NCBI GenBank assembly: GCA_029964075.1
Contig: CM057146.1
Location: 14,403,501 to 14,467,500, forward strand
Origin: Patiria pectinifera
Taxonomy: Eukaryota > Echinodermata > Asteroidea > Valvatida > Asterinidae
Direction of reading: 5' to 3'
DNA length: 64,000 nt
A program made the translations under genes and the position numbers. The notes beneath the pieces are model-generated. The model searched no databases. It had not been told where the DNA came from and saw only the letters and a list, made by a program, of their open reading frames with translations. Shown one piece after another: positions 36,322-49,400 of the stretch; the first letter of the stretch is position 1, and each line of letters begins with the position of its first letter.

Positions 36322-37940
36322 CTGGGGTCTCTTTTTCAGAAAGATTACTCATTAATGGGTAGGCCTAATGGATCCGTTTTCATAAGGATTTGGCCTTAAA
36401 ATGTCTCTCTTTATAAGTGCTGAAATTGAAGGGGGAGGGGCTTGGATAAACCGGTCATTACTTGTAAATGTTATTTTTTTAATCGGGGGAGCGGCTGGAA
36501 TCAGGGGCAAGGGTGTCAATCGCTTCTCAAAAGTGTGTGTGTGTGGGGGGGGGGGAGGACATACCTTGATCAGAACTATTGCGAGTGCGAAGCCCTAACG
36601 GCGTGGAGTCCGGGGCCCGCTTAAGGGCCCCGAAAAATATCCGATTATGAAACTCGGTGGTGCGATCCAAAGTAATTTCTGACCAATTTAACGAACTTGC
36701 TTTAGCAAAATATTGCCATTTAAACATCATTTTCGAGATAAGATTTTTTGAATCAGCTATTCTGAGCTTAAGAAATAGGCTACAATTTGTATTCGGGGAT
36801 GAAAAAGTGGGGGGGGGGGGACAAACGATATGATATCCTCCAACTCTAAAAGTGGGGGGGGGGGGGGCTTGTCCCCTCCGCCCCCACCGATTGACGTCCA
36901 TGATCAGGGGGTTCAGCGTACGAGGGGGTTCTCCCACCCATAGAAGCCCCCTTTCCAGGGATTGAATATTTGGAGAAAGGAACTTCAAATTTCCCTAGCA
37001 TGAGCTGGTAATTTGTTTTTATCTTGGCTAAGCACCAGTGTCCGTGTTGATATCGACATGGGAGTTAATTTGCCGTGGAGAGATTGACTCATAGTTCTTT
37101 ACTGGCATGATTTCTGGAATTCTCGGTGCTTCGTGTAAGGCAGAGATTGTGGTATTTCTCTGTAAAGGCGGAACCGGGGGGGGGTGATCGATGACAATTC
37201 TCCCAATAAGTGTCAATATTTATCTTTACTTTTTCCAGTAGTTAAACGAGTGGAGGACTTTCCCTTTCTGATTTTGTGAAATATGAACCAAGGCATCATA
37301 ATAACAAGTGGGGAAAAAAATGTCTCCTAGCGTCAAATGAGGTCCATCCTTCGCTTTTCGAATATGCAATGACCGCCCCCTGATTGGTTTGGATGATCTG
37401 CCATTGTTTCTCTGCAGCTGTTGTTGCAAATTTCAAAGAATTGTGACATTGTTCTTATCCACAGCCTAAGTGAAACACATTTCTGGGTTTTTAAGCCACT
37501 ATCCATGCAGTTAAAAAAATATTTGAAACAAGATGCCCAAATATTTTGAACAGACTGCTATTTTCTACTCAGGTGCCCTTTGTTCACCAGCGTTATTTGT
37601 AGAGAATACCCTTTTTAAACAAGTGCCCCCTTTTTTCCAGGGGCCTTGTACGAGTGCCCTTTTTGGAATTTTGTGCGACCGTCGGCAATTGTGCTGCCCT
37701 GAAAAGCGCCACCTATTGTACGATAGTGTCCATGATAGTCCGGTTTGAACAGCGCCCCCATTGCAATATGGTACCGCCCCCTCCCCTTTTGGCTTAAAGG
37801 AAGCCAAGTGTCCGGAAAAAACAACAACCCTGTCTACATTTTAGCACGGATGTGCGAGTGCCCTTTTCACGAACTTGTACCCCCCCCCCCGCCCCTCCCC
37901 AATAAACATCACCTTGCATCGAGTCAAAATCCACGCTTCA

Positions 37941-38160
37941 CAGTGGCGTAAATGAGGGGGCGCCCCTCGCCCTCTTGGGGGTCTGACACCCCCGGTGCTC
38001 TGAACTTGCATTCTCAGGGTCGAATTGACGCTTTTTTGGCTCACTTTGAAGCTTCTCTGAATTTTTTGGCAAACCTTGGCAAAAGTGTCATTTTGACCCA
38101 GAAACTTGTCATTCTACCCAGAAGCGTATTAGGCCAAATTGGATCACAATTACGCCACTG
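37941..38160. mobile_element. hAT-like MITE, cagtggcgtaa termini
   Basis: It begins cagtggcgtaaatg and ends caattacgccactg. The 220-bp interior has no ORF. The flanking bases do not show an intact 8-bp duplication. Confidence 0.7.
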
Positions 38161-38654
38161 ATGCCAATCGTGACATCGGCCATCCATCAGCCGAGCGACA
38201 GAGTGCTCATTGGGTGCATTCGGCGCTTGTTTTGCCTCACTCGCAGCTCCGTCGCACGCTCAAATCCTGCTTTTAGTCGACAGTGATCTTGTATTTATAA
38301 AAGGTCTCGTGCCAAGATCAAAAAGGGAGAGTTGGCCTTGACTTATAAGCTCATGGGGGATTCCCTTCAATTCCACACACCATCAGTTATCACAGGAACT
38401 GGAGCAACGCCTGCAAGGCCTGAGTGATACGGTTTATGACTCCCCCAAGTTTTTGGACAGATAGGCTTCAATCTGTCATGCTCATTTGAACTCGTCCCCA
38501 TCGCCGGGCATATCCGAATACGCGCCTGCATGGAGAGTCTATGGAATATCTCCCGACACAGCGAGGGTCTATGATATGCGAGCTGATTAGACGATTCATT
38601 ATGCAATACAAACTGCGTCTTGATCTCCAGATAATGACCCTCTATCGGGTGTGC

Positions 38655-38800
38655 CGTAATCCGTTGTTGCATGGCCAAAACATATTGCCAAATCGACCAA
38701 TCAACAGTTTAGTCCACAGTTCTGATCGAAATGAAGTCACCATTTCTAAAGTTGACTCTGATTGGCTGGCGCGCGGGGTCGCATAAAATGTGCATGTTAG
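38655..38800 (+). repeat. Dispersed repeat, pair of 8641-8800
   Basis: It carries caaatcgaccaatcaacag and gattggctggcgcgcggggt, as in the copy inside MMP-B intron 6. Confidence 0.65.
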
Positions 38801-38913
38801 GATATATCAGACGTTCGTCGTGTGGCTCTGCACACGTGAATGTCTGATACTGCGCAGCTGCGCAATCCTCGCAACAGATTGTTCCTCTGACATTTGTCAC
38901 TTTAACAAACTGT

Positions 38914-39173
38914 AGTCTGGTTCTCAGACCAAAAGATTCTAACTATTTTGACAAAATATTAGGTCAGGTAGGCACCATGCATGGCACGTGACCAAAACAG
39001 GAGTTTGGTTCCCAGACCAAAAGATTCTAACTATTCTGACAAATATTAGGTCAGGTAGGCACCATGCATGGCACGTGACCAAAACAGTAGTCTGGTTCCC
39101 AGACCAAAAGATTCTAACTATTCTGACAAATATTAGGTCAGGTAGGCACCATGCATGGCACGTGACCAAAACG
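38914..39173. repeat. 87-bp tandem repeat, three copies
   Basis: Units start at 38914, 39002 and 39089 with agtctggttcccagacc (small changes) and end ggcacgtgaccaaaac. Each unit contains the hairpin word ggtt-c-cagacc. A complementary end, gggaaccagactatg, lies near 39483-39497, so the array may sit inside one end of an inverted-repeat element spanning 38911-39497. Confidence 0.88.
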
Positions 39174-40120
39174 GACAGGATCCTTCCCTTTTCCGAAAGT
39201 GTCCGAAGTGTCCCGATTACGTTTTCGTCGACGTTCTGATATGTTCGGGTATGTGTGAGTATGTGCAAATAATTTCGTTCAGGAACAAAATACGTGTCGA
39301 GCTTGTTAAAAATCGTAAAACATTCACGCACATAATGTTCAGTATCTGTACGTTTGTCCTCTACGTTTTAAGAATGCTTGCAAACAAGGGTAGCGCTTTG
39401 CTGCAGCATCATTGGCTATTTCTGAATGTGGCGGTCACCTGACCTACGATCTGTAAATATGAGACGTCAGGATCGTCTCGTCAGGGAACCAGACTATGAC
39501 GCACTGTTCCTTTGACAGTTCTCATGTTCGGAGAGAGCGGGAACGAGCCACTGAGGACAGATCTATTTTGTTACGAAAACTTTACTCTTAGTTCAAAAAT
39601 AATTGAAAAGTGCGACAGGACCCCCTCGGCACCCAACCCTAGATCAACCCCTGCATATTGAGTGTCACAATCCTTGGCAATGTTCATGTGCCAGTAGAAC
39701 AATAATTCCCAGACGTCTCATACAACTTGCCACAAGGATCAACCCATTTCCCATCCATCCAGGTACCTAACCACGTGACCAGTAGATAAACCTAGTCGGT
39801 CGTTCTGCCTCGCTTGTCTTCTGCCAACTCTAACCTCGTTCCCACACGATCCTCCCAACCCTGGCTGTATGTGACGAACGAAGCGAACACAGATTGGTTG
39901 AATGAATCCTCACAGGTTTTTATCAAGTACAAACATACTTCATCACCAGCTTCACTCATCCCTATAGGCCTACAGCATTTGGAACAAATACCAAATAAGA
40001 TTAACATGGCTTGATAGGAAAAGAACGCAAGGTCGGGGCTTTGAGATTAAGACATGAAGGAAATGAATGATAAAGACATTCACCAGGGGAGCGAGATTTG
40101 GACCCTGCCCGACAGACAGT

Positions 40121-40413
40121 AGCCACTTCGAACAAGGACTACGGTTAAACGTATAGTTCGACGAACTTCACTCGAACGCAGCATAAAGACTACTCTATTC
40201 GACTATTTGGAACCTGTCCTGGAACAGCTGCATCGCTGGTTACCAGTAGCAGAGCAAACGCACAAGCAAGTGACTAGAACCGAGAAGTTTGTGCACGTTT
40301 CGACCAGCGTTTGAATAAAGACAATCGCACGTTGCCATTAGTGCGCATGCGTGCATTACATTACAAATCAACCACTAGTCGACGAGTACTCTTTGCTCGA
40401 ACTTGCTCCAGGG
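40121..40413. mobile_element. MITE of the 34614 family just upstream of CAP2
   Basis: The ends are acttcgaacaaggactacgg and the complementary ctttgctcgaacttgctcc. The interior shares the blocks listed for the first copy. It ends about 80 bp before the CAP2 start codon, so it occupies the expected proximal promoter or 5' UTR. Confidence 0.75.
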
Positions 40414-40496
40414 TACTGTAGCCTATTTCAGAGGTTACACAAAAAGGAGAAGCATTCTGCGTCACAGAACAGAAAAGTGAAAATCTCTGAGCGGAC

Positions 40497-43400
40497 ATGG
40501 AGCGCATTTGGGCCGCTCTACTAGCGGGGCTGTTGGTCATCGGGCCCGGCACCGCAATCTCGCCGCTTCAGGAGGACACGAAGGGAATCGATCCATCGAA
40601 GAATGAAGGCAAGCTTTCCTGGGGCTGGCTGCCGTCTCCGGCCGGTAGGGGTGGTGGTGGTGTTCGGCAGCCACGGGCGTCCAACGGACAGACGGACTTC
40701 AACGCGGCCGAGGTCAAGAAGATACTGGGCAAGCACAATGAGCTACGAGCATCCGTGTCACCCGCTGCATCCAATATGAATTACATGGTAAGTCTGAAGT
40801 CCACCTACAGAGGACTTTTGAAGAAAAAAATGGGTAGAAATTTTTTTGCCTCATTTTCATCAACAATGCATGGGGAAAAAAAAAACGCAAATAGAGCACA
40901 CCATAACCGATGTTTGTGAAACGTTCCAAGCGGATTGGACAAGCGGAACAAGTTAAATGTTGGAATAATATTGGACAACAAATAGAAGAATATTGAAAAC
41001 GAAAAAAAAAAAACACTTCTCACGCTCATGTTATAAAGCGATACTGTTGAGAAAAAAAGGTTCATGGTTTCTGGTACGACATATTTTTTATCTATCCCTT
41101 TCTTTATATCTCTACCCCACTTTCATGTTATTGTTTTGTTCCCGCATTTTTCTGGAACCCCGGTGGAAATACTCAACGTGGGCCTATAGCAGTTTCACGA
41201 GACCTGTATCTTTCGTGAGAAATTCGTTTTTGTCAACTTTTTTTTTTAAAGAAAGAATCTAATCAATCTTTGGCCAATGAAAATAAACATTTGCGGTCAG
41301 TCTAGCGTGGCTTGAGAGGCAGAGAGCTTAGTAAGAAAAAAATCGTACGAAAAAGTGGAATTTGAGTGTGGTAGGGTTGGGTGCATGGGGTAGCCTATGG
41401 GTTGGTTGGATGAGGGCTAAGGGTGATTCCCTTGTAGGGTGTACAAGCATTGCATTCACTTCCGAACAAAAGAGGTCCACATAAACCAGGTAGCAGCGAC
41501 GTTGTGTGGACTTGCCCACGTCCACACAATGTTCCCCCTCTCTGCAAAACAAGTTTAGAGGCATTTTTGGGTTAGGTTTATCCGTGGCAAAAGGAAGAGA
41601 AACACTAAAGGGAACCATAGAATTTTGGGGGGTCGAAAGAGTTTTCTCAGTGTGAGTAAAATGATTGTTTTTACCAGGTTTTTCTTAACTACACGAAAAC
41701 AAAAGAATGTCCACAGAACTTATAGGATTTTATATTCAGTAACATAATCTGTTGTTTACAGACTCAAATAGCGAATCCATCGTCAATTAAGTGAAACATG
41801 ATAATTTTATGTAAACTAGTTTTTCTTAAAAATATTCCCTGAGTTGATGAGATTTTAGCTTATTTTATTGAAGACCAAAGGTGTTTGAAAGACTTTCCCA
41901 TTTTCTCAGATTGTTTTCTTCTGCCTTTTAATGTGCTTTCATCAAGCTAGGCCGACATCGTGGCGACCCCGATAAACAAATAATCGCTCTACCAGTATCG
42001 ATATACGTGACAGGCTAAAAGTCCACCGCTCATCTGTCGACAAGCCAGTAACAATCTAAGGCATAATGTCTTCGCCATGAAAGATGTTACCCATGTCCCT
42101 TGTTACCCATGTCCCTTGTACAAATCTAATTTGCAAGTCGCTGTATGTACTTAACCCAAAATAATGAAAGTGTGACGATCTTAAGTTTTTTAAAGCTCAC
42201 TTCATTGTCCCTGCAGGGGCGTTATCTGACGTCGAAATGTTTTGCCAAAATATACAGGTTTGGTAACAGGTCTTTTTGGGTAAAAATATTTTGTATTGTT
42301 ACTGAATTGATATTTATATTGTGAACTCATCGTACGAACATACCGTGTTGAGTAACATTTTTGAAATAGTGCACGGCGTATTTTTTATGCACGAAATTGT
42401 GTGGTATTGTGCATTCAAAATAACTATCGACTGACTCTTACAAAGGGGCGTGATCATAACTTTAAAGCAATACTCAAACTATATATTCAGTCAACAATAG
42501 TGCTAGCCTTTAGTCAAGGCGCGCGAGGCTACCTGGCTGGACGCGTGATGCGCCCCGGATTCTGGTACGAAACAAAGACCAAGGTGAGTGGCGAAGCGCG
42601 TGTGACGTCACATCGTCTAAACAACTGCTAGTAATTCTACAGTTTCATTGGTCAGTATTCACAACGTTTAATGCAGTATGCATGAAAATTTCTCTACCAA
42701 ATCAAGAGATAAATGTAAAGAAAAACATAAGCGTTCTCCACAAGATGGTAAAGGCACTCGTGGCTTCGCCACTCTTACTGGTCTTTTTCGTGCGAGCAAC
42801 GCGCGCCTTGACTAGAGGACCAAACGGCTCAGAGACAAATGAACCATCCCAAGCAAACCGACTGACCGACCGATCGACGGCCGGCTGATCGACTGACCAA
42901 CCACACAAACACACTAGTACCGCGCACCGACCAACCCAACGAATCAAGGTTTTAGTTGCAGATCAAATAATAAACAATGTTATTGATGAGCTTAACTGGT
43001 AATTATCCGAAAAATAATTGCTTGCAACATCACCAGATTCTTGTCAACTCCAAGTACTCAACCAGAATGTTGGAGAAGGCAAAAAGGAGCTTTATAATTG
43101 TTAAAACTCGGCCACTCCCTCCACTTGAAAGCCCCCCCCCCTCCAAGTGTTCATACCTGCAGTAAAATTGAGCCTCAGTTATGTCACTGTGCTTATAACC
43201 TCTGTGAATTAGATATTAAGATCACGTAAATGAATTTGTAACATTTTTGTAGCATATCGTGTTAGTATAATAACTTCATTATGTATGTCGCCTTTCTCCG
43301 ATATTAGACCTGGGACGCCAACCTGGCCACCATGGCCCAGCGATGGGCCGACCGCTGCCGGTTCGAGCACGGCCAGACCAGCAACCTTTCCCCCTTCGAT

Positions 43401-46400
43401 CCCGTGGGCCAGAACATCTTCGCCCGGGGCGGTAACCGCAACAAGGCCCCTCCTGCCTCGGACTTTGTGCAGTACTGGTACTCGGAGGTGTCGAACTATC
43501 GCTACAACAGCAATAGCTGCACTGGTAGTGAGTGCGGACACTACACACAGGTAGGTGGATACGCAAAAAAAAGCCCTAAAGATGAAATTAATTCACTTGT
43601 ATTGTTATAAAAGCGCAACCAATATAACAGTAAGTTATATTATTCTATGGCATTCCCTCAGTAGCGTGTCCTGGTTCAGGCAGGATGTAGTGTTGTAGTC
43701 AAGTCCATCACAAGTCCATCACAATTCCCGGTTCACAAGTCCAGTCACAAGTCCAGTCACAAGTCCAGTCACAAGTCCAGTCACAAGTCCAGTCACAATT
43801 CCTTTCGCAAGTCCAGTCGCAAGTCCAGTCGCAAGTCCAGTCGCAAGTCCAGTCGCAAGTCCAGTCACAAGTCCAGTCACAAGTCCAGTCACAAGTCCAG
43901 TCACAATTCCTTTCACAAGTCCAGTCGCAAGTCCAGTCGCAAGTCCAGCCGCAAATCCAGTCACAAGTCCAGTCACAAGTCCAGTCATAACTTAGTTCAG
44001 TCACAAGTCTAGTCATAAGTTAGTTCAGTCACAAGTCTAGTCACAAGTCCAGTCACAAGTAAATCATGCCCAAGTCCATTCCCAAACCCAGTCACAAGTA
44101 ACAGTGGTCATGAACAATAACAAAGGAATGTCTCTGGCAAAGCTCATCATGATTAGCTTGTGAGTTGAATTGGGACTTGAGAAATTGTGACGGACTTGCA
44201 GGGACTTCCAGGGGACTTTATCATGGACTCGACTATGCATCCCTGGTTTGGTGCACCGGAGGAACGGGCAATTCTTTTGAAAACAAAATGAACCGTTAAC
44301 TTATGTTCAAAACAAGGGGAGGGAGGGGGTAAGAAGGCATTCTCTGTATCTCTCAAAGCGGATGACCTGTCACGTGGGTCAATTTAATTTGCATATGCAC
44401 ACGCGCACGAGCGTTGAGGGATATGTGCAGGAGTCCATAAGATCATTGGTATGCGTACCGCGATTTGTCTTCGTAACATTCTTTAACTTCTTCTTGAGAT
44501 ACCTAGCTCGGGAGGGGGGGGGGGTGTACAATGTGCAAGCTCTTTCCTCCTTCGTTAACTAGACTTGCTCCTTCGCAAACTCCCCTTGGGATTCATCAGT
44601 GTTTGAGACAGTGCCGTAAATCTGTGCCGTGGACGACTAAAATCACAACATTTCCCGGCCGTGGAAATTCGAAAAGCTGGGGCTTGTTGGGCACCACATG
44701 ATACTAGGGGGCGCGCTGTTCATGATACAGATGTACATCTTTTGTATACTTTTTTTACGCCCCTTATTACATCAAAAACGGTGCATTTAAAGCTTTTGTA
44801 CTTATTTTCCCCTTTTCAGTACTATTAAATACATTTTGCTTGTTAAGAAATTCGAAAATTACCTCAAAATCCGCCTTTTTTTCTCAACACGAAAAGTTGG
44901 GGCATCCAGTGGCCCATCCATATATACCCCCATCCCCCATCCCGGGATTTACACCCCTGGTTTGAGAGCAACACATTTTGAACTCATGAAGGTAACTGAT
45001 AAACAACACTCCCTTTATGAGGTCAACGAGGTACCAACAAAGTCGTACTTTACTGCGAAGTATATCATCAATGTCCTTGACGATTTTGAAAGTAAATAAT
45101 CTTGGCATGATCGTTTGGATCATGTCACTTTTCTTTATTACGGTACCGCGTGCGTGTCACGTAATGACGGCATGGGGCAGAGATCATGTGAAAATGTTCA
45201 CCCTTCTAAGTGTCGTCTTAGTAGCGTTCTTTCGTTTTGGACAGTTAGTCATGACGGTTCATCATGACAGCTCGTCATGACGGTCGTCCTGTCCAATCAC
45301 ATTACTCGCTGAAACGAAGGTGACGTGTCAATGGAACTTGGCCAATCAACTGGCTCCCCTGTACGGTAACCTTTGTCATTCGTAATAAAGACTTAAGATT
45401 ATTATACACCAAACACACACAGCCAGGGACTGCCATAAACACGTCGAATGCAACAACAATGGAAACTAAAAGCCCAGTTGCTCACTTTGAATAAGATTAG
45501 TTCGGGAGTTTCAAAAGACGTACGAGGCCATAGGCCCTACATTTATTTGCCCCGCAATGTTTAAAATTCTCAAAGAAATGGTGCAGGAAGATCCCTCTTT
45601 CATGCAGTGACTGTCTTAGGGCATCGATGAACTCGTACAGAAATATGAGGGACTACAGGGTTTATTGCGAGAATAAATTGGCAAAGTGTCATCACTACAT
45701 GTAGTTTTGAACCACTGTACATAAACTAAGTGTTTTCAGTTTACAGGCAACGACAGCTACAAAGATAAACAACAAAAATTAAAACGAAGTAACCCATGAC
45801 ATTCTTTTCGGAAAAGCAAAAAAATCATATGTCTAGTCATATTTGCTATTAATTTAAAACACATTTAACAAAATGGGTGTAGGCTGATGGTTCGTACAAT
45901 GGATCGTACAATGTGGCCTCGAACCATTCCTTCGTTAGCTCAGAGCAACATTTAATTATGCCCTGCAAAAACAAGAATGCCATAATAAAAACATGTATTT
46001 TTAGATAATCAGCATATGTTACATGAACATAAACTCCAAGGACTGAGGCGTGCTCTACTTTTTTGGGGGTTCACATATTGACTACTCAAAAACAGAAATA
46101 GTGTCGTTAGACTTCAGTTTGGAGTTTGACGGAGCCTCAGTTATGGCGACAAAAAGAGAAGTGTATTGACAAAAATAAGTCTTGTTATTTCGCCCTCCCC
46201 CTCCCTGGCCATGCATGGGCGTCGCCAGGATTTTTTTCTAGCGGGGAGCAAAGCAAAATGTTCCCCCAAATCCTTGTACTTTCTCTAGCATATTCTCAAT
46301 TGATAATTTTTTTTAGGGTACTGAGGCGGGGGACATTTGCCCACCCCACCCATATTGACACCCCTTCAGACGCCCACTTTGTTAAATGTGTATTAAATTA

Positions 46401-49400
46401 ATAGCAAATATGACTTCACACCTCTTTTCCCTTTTTTCTTTCAAAAGTGGCACGAGGCGCATACCGCGCGGTGTGAGATCTATATAAGAGAGAGTTTAAC
46501 TCGGCCTCCGAGACGATGTTTGCTAATGAAAGGATCCGAGACCGCGGGCTCCCGCGGCGCCAAAATCGCTCAACGTCCGTGGAAAAATGCGGAGGGTGTC
46601 TTCCGCCGGGTCGGACACTTCGGGTCGTCCTGATTTTCCCGTACGGACCGGCGATCCGTTTCGTCGATTTTTCGTGACTGTGTTTGCGCAGGAATTTGCC
46701 GTCGTGTGCGCTTTCACGTTGACTGCCTGGCCGCCCCCTGTGCTGGCTTTTCTGCGTGTCTAGACTGTGCGAGGTCAGCGGTTTCGAATTAGGAGTTGCG
46801 TTTACGTGTTCTACTCGGCTGTTCTGCAAAAGTGTTCACCAAACGGTAGCATGGGGTGACCTTGGCAAAATATTTTTTCTCCATGGTGCGTGGCCACCAA
46901 GTGTCCCTATTCTTTCATGTACTTTGCTTGCCGCCCCTGCGCCGAGTGCAACGAATACTCAGAAGGACTACACATTAGTATGCCTTGCGCGGTCTGACCA
47001 ATCGAAAGTCTACACTGCGTAGTATTTCCGGGCTATGCAAAACTGTCGATGGCAACGCGTACTGCAGCATGCTCCACACCCTGGAAACCAGGTTGAGTCT
47101 GCGGTGCTCCCTATTTGAAGCGCAAGCATAAGTGACGACGCGTGATAGAGTGCTGTTGCTTACATAATGTGTTTACAGCTCCATGCTTCCACCACCAAGG
47201 CTGAGCGTTGTGAGTTCGCTGCCCGCCACGTATAATTCAGTGTCGTGTTATAATTTCGGGGGCCTGTTTGGGGTCAACGAAGGATCGATGCATTCACAAA
47301 AAAATCGACGAAAAAGTGTCCGACCCGGCGGAAGACACCCACATTTGTCCACGGACGTGGAGCAGGCGCGGTTCTACGGGGGGGCTAGGGGGGGGGGCTG
47401 TAGCCCCCCCAAAATTTTGTCTAGCCCCCCCCAAAATATATTCCGAAAAAAAAAATTGCATTAGCAAAAAGAAGGATTGTGATGTACGTGCAACCGGTCT
47501 CCCCCTAAAGAAGCAATAGCCGTGACAAGGGTGCATTAGTTAATATAATGTGAATGATTTTAGGATTTTATTGGCGCTCCCCATTGAAAATATGGCATGA
47601 GCCCCCTATTGATTTTCGGAGGCCTAAGTGTCTGGAAAAAATAACCGGTCCACATTTCAGCACGCCTCCCTGAAAAAATTCTGGATCCACCGTGCTAGCC
47701 CCCCTCAAAATATTGGTTCTAGAACCGCGCCTGACGTGGAGCCATTTTGGTGTCGCGGGAGACCGCGGTCTCGGATCCTTTCAGGAGCAAACATTTCTCG
47801 GAGGCCGAGTAAAACTTGCTCTTATGTAAATGGTTGAACCAACTTCAATAAAAGTTAAATCGACTTTTTCCTCGCAGACGGTCTCGCAAATTGTAAGAAG
47901 TTCAAGTTTACGTTTGTTGAAGAGTCCAATACTGAAACTTAATTATGACCTTCCTCCATGGTTCAGACCGTTTGTAATTTCATGGTGACACTCAATATTT
48001 TCCTTTCAAATGACACCCTTACGTTTTATTGCATTATGATTTATTGTCAAAACTGTACAATCAGCCCTCGCCTGTGTACTACGGTAACATTTTCACTGCG
48101 TTTTCCAAATGCGACTGCCTCACAAAATGCCAATTTAACAGACCAACGGGAACATTAACAGACAGTTGCCATGGTACATAATTATCATGTGCGTAAATCG
48201 ACGGGGGACAGGGGGACCCCCCCCCCCCATTTTAAAGCGGGGGACATTGTTTGGTTCCCCCCACTTTTTCTTCCCCGAATAAAAATTGTAGCCTACAATA
48301 ATGATTCTATTGCTCAGAATACATGTAGCTGATTCAATTACTCCAAACTCAAAACTTCAACGATGATCTTTTGCTGAAATTGGTTTTAGTGGTCAGAAAT
48401 TGCCTCAGATCACACCACAGAAATTTGCTTTTCTATAACTGCATGTCTCTTTAACTATATCCCCATTTACATTTCACTCCCCAAATGTTCATCCCCAACA
48501 CTACGCCCTACCCGATCTATGATCGGGCAAATCAGCTTGTTAGTATGTAAACCTATGCACTGGGTTCAAAACTACATTGTAGTGGTGACAGTATTATGTG
48601 CAAGCTATTTCCTCCTTCGTTAGCTCCCTCTCGCAAACTCCCCTTGGGAAACATCTGTTTTTGAGAGCAAAACATTTAGAACTCATGAGGGTAACTGATA
48701 AACAAGACTCTCTTTATGGGGTCAACGAGTTACCCATAAAGCGTTAGTTTACTGCGATGTAGCATCAATGTCCCTGACGATTTTTGAAAGTAAACAATCT
48801 TGGCATGACCGTTTGGATCATGTCACTGTATTTTATGCATATGTCATTGTAATGAGGGCACATGGGGGCAGGGGTCATGTGAAAATGTTCACCGTTCAAA
48901 GTGTCGTCTCATTGACACGATTGTCTAGAAATTGAGGTTCTTGTACTGCACAATGAAACGATCTTTACTATGGCTCACTTTCCCCCGTCAGTGTTCGGTA
49001 AATTTATCAGTGCATAGCACGCCTGTGCAACTGCAACTGTACACAAGGGCGGATCCAGAACACACTTTTTGGGGGGGGGGGGGCCAAAAAAAAATTTGCC
49101 CCAAAAGAGTGGGTAAAAAAAATTACGGCGTGGGTAAAGAACCCCGATTTTTTTTTGGATTCCAGATGCTCTGTGGCGATCTGAGCAATTTTTTTGACCA
49201 CTTTAACCAATGTTATTTGAGGAAAAGATGGTGGTGTTAATTGCCTTTATTGCGACGTCACTTAAAGTTTTTTAAAAAGGGGTTCTTTTTTTGGGGGGGG
49301 GGGGGCATGGCCCCCTTTGGCCCCCCCCCCCGGATCCGCCCTTGTCTGTACAGTGTATGTCCCAAAAAAGTGTACGTCTGATTTTTTTTGTCATAACTAC

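Larger units (their letters stand above)
33006..40496. other. Intergenic region between CAP1 and CAP2
   Basis: No coding exon is recognised. The region is a patchwork of inverted-repeat elements (listed separately), G/C-run-rich fragments at 35815-36022, 36490-36905 and 37560-37900, and an 87-bp tandem array near 39 kb. The fragment 35815-36022 resembles 46205-46430, and both carry a catgggcgtc-gccaggat type terminus. The fragment 36490-36905 resembles 60305-60640 and part of 48190-48420. Confidence 0.6.

Noticed and set aside
38914..39173. Tandem repeats considered as a CRISPR array
   Set aside because: Eukaryotic context, no spacers between units, and the period is a plain tandem duplication.
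42514..42582. Possible extra exon (GARGYLAGRVMRPG...) ending at AAG/gtgagt in CAP2 intron 1
   Set aside because: The donor looks good and ends in phase 0, but the only upstream acceptor AG gives the wrong phase, CAP1 has nothing equivalent, and CAP2 exons 1 and 2 already join in frame. It cannot be excluded without transcripts.
43708..44016. Open frames with TCDWTCDW or GLVTGLAT repeats
   Set aside because: They are translations of a 12-bp tandem array in an intron; no start context, signal or splice support.
46416..46829. 137-residue minus-strand open frame
   Set aside because: It overlaps an arm of an inverted-repeat element, has no recognisable domain, and its sequence is explained by the GC-rich repeat.
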